Positions 57,136-64,000 of a stretch of 64,000 bases of DNA are shown in pieces (the first letter of the stretch is position 1; each line of letters opens with the position of its first letter). This DNA is from Mixophyes australis (taxonomy: Eukaryota; Chordata; Amphibia; Anura; Limnodynastidae), in the NCBI GenBank assembly GCA_036250195.1, contig JAVHZZ010000011.1, forward strand, positions 54,684,811 through 54,748,810. Direction: 5' to 3'. The notes beneath the pieces are model-generated. The model was not told where the DNA came from. It worked only from the letters and a program-made list of their open reading frames with translations, and searched no databases. Both the position numbers and the translations under genes were made by a program.

Positions 57136-60100
57136 GATTCAATGTACTAAATCTTAAAACTAGAAGGATTTCCAAATCTCTGGAACTCTGTTAGGAAGTT
57201 GGGGATTGAGACAATGGGGTTAGTAATGAAAGATATGTGATTTTTTTAAATTATATAATACAAACATCCTTGTGGATAAAGAATTGAGTTCAATTTTTTA
57301 ACAGTCCAATTTCCTGTGTTTTTGTTCCCTTGGACTGGTACTGAATTGTGCTTTTAAGAAAGTTTTATAATTGTACTAATTTGCAATACAGATATGCAGA
57401 GGGCATAATTTAGACAAAGATTGTCTATTGCCACAAAATACTAATAAAATATTATTCGCTAGCCAGTGCTGGTTGTATCTGCTCGTACGTGACCAGTTTC
57501 ACGTCTATAAAAATATAAAATAAAATAAAAAAAAGTTACATTTAAAAAAAAAAAATAGAATAAAATAAATTCATTTGCCAGAATTCTGAATAGAAAAAAA
57601 GCTTTTAAAACAAATAAAGCATCTTTTCTACTAATATTCTCTGTTATCACCATGCTGAAATGGCGATAGAGAAAGGATGGTCATGGCGGTACATATACCA
57701 CTGCAATCCTGGTTAAATAGGCATCCCCATGCTTGAGAAACCAGCAAACTTCTTTGTCCATAGCCCTTGATAGATAATGAGAAACCCTATCTCCAGTGAA
57801 AACTTGTTTACGCTGGAAATAGAGTTTTTCTATATATATTAATTAGCTCCACAAGATATGTTAAAATAAGGTTTCATTTTTGTTTTCTGCATCACAGATG
57901 ACCGAGTTGGGCAGATAAGTCCAAATGTGGCAGTTATTTTTGTTAAAAGAGGTATAGAGATTACTGCAGTTAAATTGAATCAACTCCAATATTAATAGTT
58001 TCCCATAAAGTTTCCACAAAATCCATTTATTGTATGCTTAAATTATTTGTTTGCTGATAAAGACCAAATCTCACCATTTACTTCTCCACTTATCTGCCTA
58101 TGGATGTCTATTGTATATCAAATTAACCAAAAAACCTCTATGAATGAAGCTACTACTCACCCTATCAAATGTGTCTACTACTTTAAAATTTGTGACATTT
58201 TCTTCATTGTTTCTCTAGTAGTAGAAATCAATTTGAAATTGTCAAAGATATCCTAACTAAGCAGGAAAAATAGCTGTCCCTTCCGTGAATGCTAATGGAA
58301 GTGGATTGATGTAACTATATCTTTAACCTTAATTGTTTGTGTGCAAGTTATACATATGTGGCATTGAAATTTATTTTCTCCACATCTTCAGGGTAATACT
58401 ATTTCCTTCCTGACACACATTGACATTGAGTCAGAGTGGAGGAAGGATCTTTAATTGTTTCTTCTTTCAAAACAGCTCCTTTAAAAGGCAGTAGTGAAAA
58501 AAAAACAACTTTGCAATTTCCTAAAGTCATTTAACCATGAAGAATACAAACTAAAAAATTTCTGTTAATGACAAAGTGTGAGCATTAAACTGTTATATAT
58601 GACTTAAACCAGATAAAAGGACAATGGCAGGGTGTATTACTGTCAGGAGGTATACACTTCTGCAACTGCTATTGATTGTATATTCTTGGGGGCAGCACTT
58701 ATCAAGTTTTATCATACCAGTAGCCTTTCTCACTATAGAGGTCTACTAATTTCCCATATATGACTATAAATGTTTATAAAATACTCACTTATGTCTGTAA
58801 ATATTTATCAAATTCACCCTTGTATGTAACATTTTAGCAAAGTATGTTATGTTATTAATAGTTAAGCAGTTGCATATAATTGATTTTCCAATATGTGTAA
58901 TTCCTAATACTACAATAATCCAAAGTTTGGCATTTATAAATTACAAATAGAAGTTTGTGGGTAGGATCCATTCAAAGAAAATAACGCTAAACAAAAAGGT
59001 TTATGTTTCTCAGACGAGCTGGAGTTTCCAACTTAAATAAATATTTTTACCTGCTATTTTATACAAATTTACAGACAAATAGCAGTTGCTACTGATTCAT
59101 TTGTCTATGTTTCTCTGAAATTTTAAGTAAACTAATATCCTGACAAGGTGGATAATTGTTCATAAGTAAAGGATTTACAAGCTTACAGTGTAATGCAATT
59201 AATAGTCTTAATAATTTTTGGTGTCTTTTTATCAAAGGGAGATAAGCTCTAAATCCAGTGAAAACAGGAGTTTTCCCTATTTATCAAAGCCCCCGGGTTG
59301 GTGAGGACTAAACAGCGGTTGCCTTCGCCAGGGGACCTTAAGCAAAGCTTCCAATGCAAAGGAAAGCCTATTTATCATTAACAGTGGCAGGTCAATTACC
59401 ACAGCTGTCCTCCTATTGCTTTCAGATGGTGATAGCAGGGATTTATCAAAGAAAAAAAAATCTTTACTATTTAAATGAAGTCTTTTTTCCTTTTTATCTT
59501 AAAGTTTATTTTAATGAATCTGGAATTGGAAGCCCAAGTCCAGGCTTCCAGTTCAAGTGCTCAGCACCCCGCGCTGGCCTGGTGAGCGTTAAGACTCCTC
59601 TTACCGCTGCCAGGCAGTGTCTCTGGCATAAATCAGCTGCCCCAGTGACAGTTTCATGATAAATTGTGCGGACTGATGATAAAATCAGCAATCTAGCGGT
59701 GTCTTGAAAAATAGGCTGTTAGTCTTAGACATTACTATAGTACCATATTATACTAATATAATTGTTAAGTAACTTCTGAAAGATATTGACCTGTATCTAT
59801 TTTAACTGGCAAATTAAATTATGACACTAATTTATCTGGTTTAGTGGGACTAGGTTGCTAAAGTAATTGTTACTGTATTAGACACCAAAAAACGAAGGTG
59901 TCTTTATAGACTTATCAGACTTCATGTCACATGAGTGTCCCAGTTTTGTGTTTTAAAATGATGCAACCTGTTAGAGATGTGCTAAATGTCACACAAATCA
60001 GTGTGTCATAGTCCTTATGGGAAATAAAATCTTTTCTATTTTCGTCATCTCTGGTAGCCCAAATGGGAAAAAAACACAAGTCCATATAAAAAAACAACTC

Positions 60101-60261
60101 ACCTGAATGGGAGAAGGCTTGAGACTGGCAGGTGGTGAAAACCCATCTTTGATCATTTCATGTGGTCATTTGTAGTGTGCAGTGGGATCTTTGCATGGAT
60201 ATTTTTTTTATTTTCCCATTTGGACTATGATGTTTCAAGGGAGAGGAAAAGAATGTTTTTA
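57136..60261. other. no recognisable gene
   Basis: About 3 kb of AT-rich sequence. 59220-59460 has TTTATCAAAG near both ends and may be a dispersed repeat. GACACC...GGTGTC forms a small hairpin at 59881-59902. Confidence 0.4.
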
Positions 60262-60428
60262 TTTATTTTTAGAGATGAGCGCACTCGGATTTCTGAAATC
60301 CGAGCCCACCCGAACGTTGCCGATCCGAGTCGGATCCGAGACAGATCCGGGTATTGGCGCCAAATTCAAATCTGAAACTGAGGCTCTGACTCATAATCCC
60401 GTTGTCGGATCTCGCGATACTCGGATCC

Positions 60429-60458
60429 TATAAATTCCCCGCTAGTCGCCGCCATCTT
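60429..60458 (+). promoter_or_regulatory. TATA box and YY1-like site of copy F
   Basis: TATAAA at 60429-60434 is followed by GCCGCCATCTT (60448-60458), the complement of the YY1 motif AAGATGGCGGC. TSS would be expected near 60455-60465. TCTCGCGATAC lies just upstream. Conserved in copies A, B and E. Function inferred. Confidence 0.55.
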
Positions 60459-60587
60459 CACTCGGGCATTGATCAGGGTAGAGGGAGGGTGTGTTAGGTG
60501 GTCCTCTGTCCTGGTAGATCTCGTGCTGTGCTGTTTAGTTCTGTGCTGTGCTGTTTAGTTCTGTGCTGTGCTGTACTGTGCTGTGTT

Positions 60588-61230
60588 CTGCAGTATCAGT
60601 CCAGTGGTGCTGTGTGCTGTGCTCTGTCCTTTTGAGGTCAGTGGTGCTGCTGGGTCCTGTGCTGTGTCCTGTTCAGTCCAGTGGTGCTGTGTCCTGTGCT
60701 CTGTGCTTCTAAGGGCATAGTTATTTCCCCAATATTCCCCTGTGTTTAAACAAATAAAAAAAAGTTATTTAAAAAAATAACAAAAACTAATTTAATTTTT
60801 TTTAATTACCACAAAATTTGCACAACCAATCCTGCAGTATAAGCCCATTGGTACTGCAATATTACCAAGTTCACACATTCAGCAGTAAAAGTCCAGTGGT
60901 ACTGCAATATTACAAAGTTCACACATTCTGCAGTATCAGTCCAGTGGTGCTGTGTCCTGTGCTCTGTCCTGCTGAGTTCCGTAGTGCTGCTGCGTCCTGT
61001 GCCGTGTCCTGTTCAGTCCAGTGGTGCTGTGTCCTGTGCTCTGTGCTTCTAAGGGCATAGTTATTTCCCCATTATTCCCAAGTTTTTGAAAAATAAAAAA
61101 AAGTAAAAAAAAATAAAAAATTAAAAATTAAAAAAAATATATATAATTATAACCAAATTTGCAAAACCAATCCAGCAGTATAAGTCCATTGGTACTGCAA
61201 TATTACCAAGTTCACACATTCTGCAGTATC
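60588..61230. repeat. two ~325-bp tandem modules in copy F
   Basis: CTGCAGTATCAGTCCAGTGGTGCTGTG begins modules at about 60588 and 60929; each includes GGGCATAGTTATTTCCCCA, an A-rich tract and ACTGCAATATTACCAAGTTCACACATT. Confidence 0.85.
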
Positions 61231-61244
61231 TTGTGCTACATATA

Positions 61245-64000
61245 ATGGAGACCAAAAATTTGGAGGATAAAGTAGGGAAAGATCAAGACCCACTTCCTCC
61301 TAATGCTGAAGCTGCTGCCACTAGTCATGACATAGACGATGAAATGCCATCAACGTCGTCTTCCAAGCCCGATGCCCAATCTCGTAGTACCGGGCATGTA
61401 AAATCCAAAAAGCCCAAGTTAAGAAAAAGTAGCAAAAAGAGAAACTTAAAATCATCTGAGGAGAAACGTAAAGTTGCCAATATGCCATTTACGACACGGA
61501 GTGGCAAGGAACGGCTTAGGCCCTGGCCCGTGTTCATGACTAGTGGTTCAGCTTCACCCACGGATCTTATCCCTCCTCCTCCTCCCCCCCCCTCCAAAAA
61601 ATTGAAGAGAGTTATGCTGTCAGCAACAAAACAGCAAACAACTCTGCCTTCTAAAGAGAAATTATCACAAATCCTCAAGGCGAGTCCAAGGGTGTTGGTG
61701 GTTGTCAAGCCTGACCTTCCCATCACTGTACGGGAAGAGGTGGCTCGGGAGGAGCCTATTGATGATGTAGCTGGCGCTGTAGAGGAACTTGATGATGAGG
61801 ATGGTGATGTGGTTATTGTAAATGAGGCACCAGGGGGGGAAACAGCTGATGTCCATGGGATGAAAAAGCCCATCGTCATGCCTGGTCAGAAGACCAAAAA
61901 ACGCACCTCTTCGGTCTGGAGTTATTTTTATCCAAATCCAGACAACCAATGTATGGCCATATGTAGCTTATGTAAAGCTCAAATAAGCAGGGGTAAGGAT
62001 CTTGCCCACCTAGGAACATCCTCCCTTATACGTCACCTGAATAACCTTCATAGTTCAGTGGTTAGTTCAGGAACTGGGGCTAGGACCCTCATCGGTACAG
62101 GGACACCTAAATCCCGTGGTCCAGTTGGATACACACCAGCAACACCCTCCTCGTCAACTTCCTCCACAATCTCCATCAGATTCAGTCCTGCAGCCCAAGT
62201 CAGCAGCCAGACTGAGTCCTCCTCAATACGGGATTCATCCGAGGAATCCTGCAGCGGTACGCCTACTACTGCCACTGCTGCTGTTGCTGCTGTTAGTCGG
62301 TCATCTTCCCAGAGGGGAAGTCATAAGACCGCTAAGTCTTTCACAAAACAATTGACCGTCCAACAGTCGTTTGCCATGACCACAAAATACGATAGTAGTC
62401 ACCCTATTGCAAAGCGTATAACTGCGGCTGTAACTGCAATGTTGGTGTTAGACGTGCGCCCGGTGTCCGCCATCAGTGGAGTGGGATTTAGAGGGTTGAT
62501 GGAGGTATTGTGTCCCCGGTACCAAATCCCGTCAAGATTCCACTTCACTAGGCAGGCGATACCAAAAATGTACAGAGAAGTACGATCAAGTGTCCTCAGT
62601 GCTCTAAAAAATGCGGTTGTACCCACTGTCCACTTAACCATGGACATGTGGACAAGTGGTTCTGGGCAAACGAAGGACTATATGACTGTGACAGCCCACT
62701 GGATGCATCCCCTTCCGCAGCAACAGCAACAGCTGCATCAGTAGCAGCAACTACAAAATGGCTGCTCGTGCAAAGGCAGGCAACATTGTGTATTACAGGC
62801 TTTAATAAGAGGCACAACGCTGACAACATATTAGAGAAAATGAGGGAAATTATCTCCCAGTGGCTTACCCCACTTAGACTCTCATGGGGATTTGTGGTGT
62901 CAGACAATGCCAGTAACATTGTGCGGGCATTAAATATGGGCAATTTCCAGCACGTCCCATGTTTTGCCCACACCATTAATTTGGTGGTGCAGCATTACCT
63001 CAAGAGTGACAGGGGTGTGCAGAAGATGCTTGCGGTGGCGCGCAAAATTGCTGGACACTTTCGGCATTCAGCCAGTGCCTACCGCAGACTAGAGGCACAT
63101 CAAAAAAGCATGAACCTGCCCTGCCATCACCTCAAACAAGAGGTTGTGATGCGCTGGAACTCCACCCTCTATATGCTGCAGAGGATGGAGGAGCAGCAAA
63201 AGGCCATTCAGGCCTACACAGCCACCTACGACATAGGCAAAGGAGTGGGGATGCGCCTCAGTCAAGCGCAGTGGAGACTGATTTCCGTGTTGTGCAAGGT
63301 TCTGCAGCCATTTGAACTTGCCACACGAGAAGTCAGTTCCGACACTGCCAGCTTGAGTCAGGTCATTCCCCTGATCAGGCTGTTGCAGAAGCAGCTGGAG
63401 AAAGTGAGGGAGGAGCTGGTAAGCCATTGCGATTACACCAAGCATGTAGCTCTTGTGGATGTAGCCCTTCGTACGCTTTGCCAGGATCCGAGGGTGGTCA
63501 CTCTTTTAAAGTCAGAGGAATACATTTTGGCCACCGTGCTCGATCCTCGGTTTAAAGCGTATGTTGTGTCTCTGTTTCCGGCGGACACAAGTCTACAGTG
63601 GTGCAAAGACCTGCTGGTCAGGAGATTGTCCTCTGAAGAGGACCGTGACATGCCAACAGCTCCACCCTCATTTTCTTCCACATCTATGGCTGCGAGGAAA
63701 AAGCTCAGTTTTCCCAAAAGAGGCACTGGCGGGGATGCTGATAACATCTGGTCCGGACTGAAGGACCTGCCAACCATTGCAGACATGTCTACTCTCGCTG
63801 CATTGGATGCTGTCACAATAGAAAAAATTGTGGATGATTACTTTGCTGACACCATCCAAGTAGACAGTCCATATTGTTACTGGCAGGAAAAAAAGGCAGT
63901 TTGGAAGCCCCTGTACAAACTGGCTCTATTTTACCTGAGTTGTCCCCCCTCCAGTGTGTACTCGGAAAGAGTTTTTAGTGCAGCGGGGAACCTGATCAGT
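61245..64000 (+). pseudogene. hAT-superfamily transposase with BED zinc finger, one frameshift, 3' end outside window
   Basis: Start chosen at ATG 61245 (METKNLEDKVG), the start shared by copies A, B and E. Residues 1-200: Ser/Lys-rich, with MPFTTRSGKERLRPWPV, a Pro run and an acidic segment. Residues ~222-269: BED finger (W225, C240, C243, H264, H269), DNA binding. Then a Ser/Thr linker, and AKRITAAVTAMLVLDVRPVS, and LTMDMWTSGSGQTKDYMTV with the first catalytic Asp. At 62700-62714 the frame shifts by one base; the upstream frame ends in a false Gln run and TAG 62742. The next frame is clean to 64000: TKWLLVQRQATLCITGFN, FVVSDNASNIVRAL (second Asp), CFAHTINLVVQ, RWNSTLYMLQRM, ILATVLDPRFKAY and SSVYSERVFSAAGN. 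About 75 C-terminal residues, judged from copy A, lie beyond the edge. Cut-and-paste transposition is the family role. A single lesion in ~918 codons suggests recent decay. Confidence 0.88.

Larger units (their letters stand above)
60270..64000 (+). mobile_element. hAT copy F, near-complete autonomous-type element, runs past the window
   Basis: Starts at TAGAGATGAGCGCACTCGG, the TIR seen at the transposase-5' end of copies B and E, preceded by TTTATTTT (60262-60269) as the expected target octamer. The orientation is opposite to A, B and E. From left: core promoter, two ~325-bp modules, then a transposase reading frame with a BED finger and hAT core up to the window edge. The right TIR and second target octamer lie outside, so completeness cannot be judged. 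Confidence 0.9.

Overview
The window looks like intergenic DNA from a large vertebrate genome, most likely a frog or toad (inferred from its repeat mix; species not identifiable). I found no host protein-coding exon, rRNA or tRNA gene. Every coding stretch I could recognise belongs to a transposable element, and nearly all are broken.

Layout. 0.3-6.45 kb: decayed tyrosine-recombinase retrotransposon (Ngaro/DIRS group) with gag, RT, RNase H, recombinase and an SGNH-hydrolase fragment. 6.8-7.8 kb: foldback element with two 217-bp inverted arms. 9.3-9.6 kb: short MITE. 10.6-14.45 kb: hAT copy A, carrying a nested hAT-like insertion. 17-20.9 kb: degenerate ~180-bp tandem repeat and a cluster of small hAT-type MITEs. 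21.4-24.85 kb: 3.4-kb non-autonomous hAT-like element made largely of three minisatellites. 25.0-29.2 kb: hAT copy B. 30.2-31.7 kb: hAT copy C. 33-38 kb: SINE-like and LTR-like fragments and a MITE. 38.0-41.6 kb: Tc1-like element interrupted by hAT copy D. 42-48.4 kb: microsatellites, MITE and nested SINE-like repeats. 48.4-53.8 kb: hAT copy E with a probable solo LTR inside it. 54.4-54.7 kb: complete MITE. 55.7-57.1 kb: antisense 5'-truncated L1/Tx1-like LINE. 60.27-64 kb: hAT copy F, running off the window with an almost intact transposase.

A, B, E and F form one hAT family: they share TIRs (TAGAGATGAGCGCACTC at the transposase 5' side, TAGGGATGTGCACCGGCGAC at the other), and A, B and E have perfect 8-bp target duplications. 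F is the only copy here with the BED finger and DDE core. A, B and E are internal-deletion derivatives that keep the promoter end, pieces of the N- and C-terminal coding sequence and the 3' repeats. C and D are a related subfamily with different TIRs. The picture is one autonomous source type (F-like) and several derivatives that could have been moved in trans; that relationship is inferred. All boundaries given with target duplications were read directly from the sequence.
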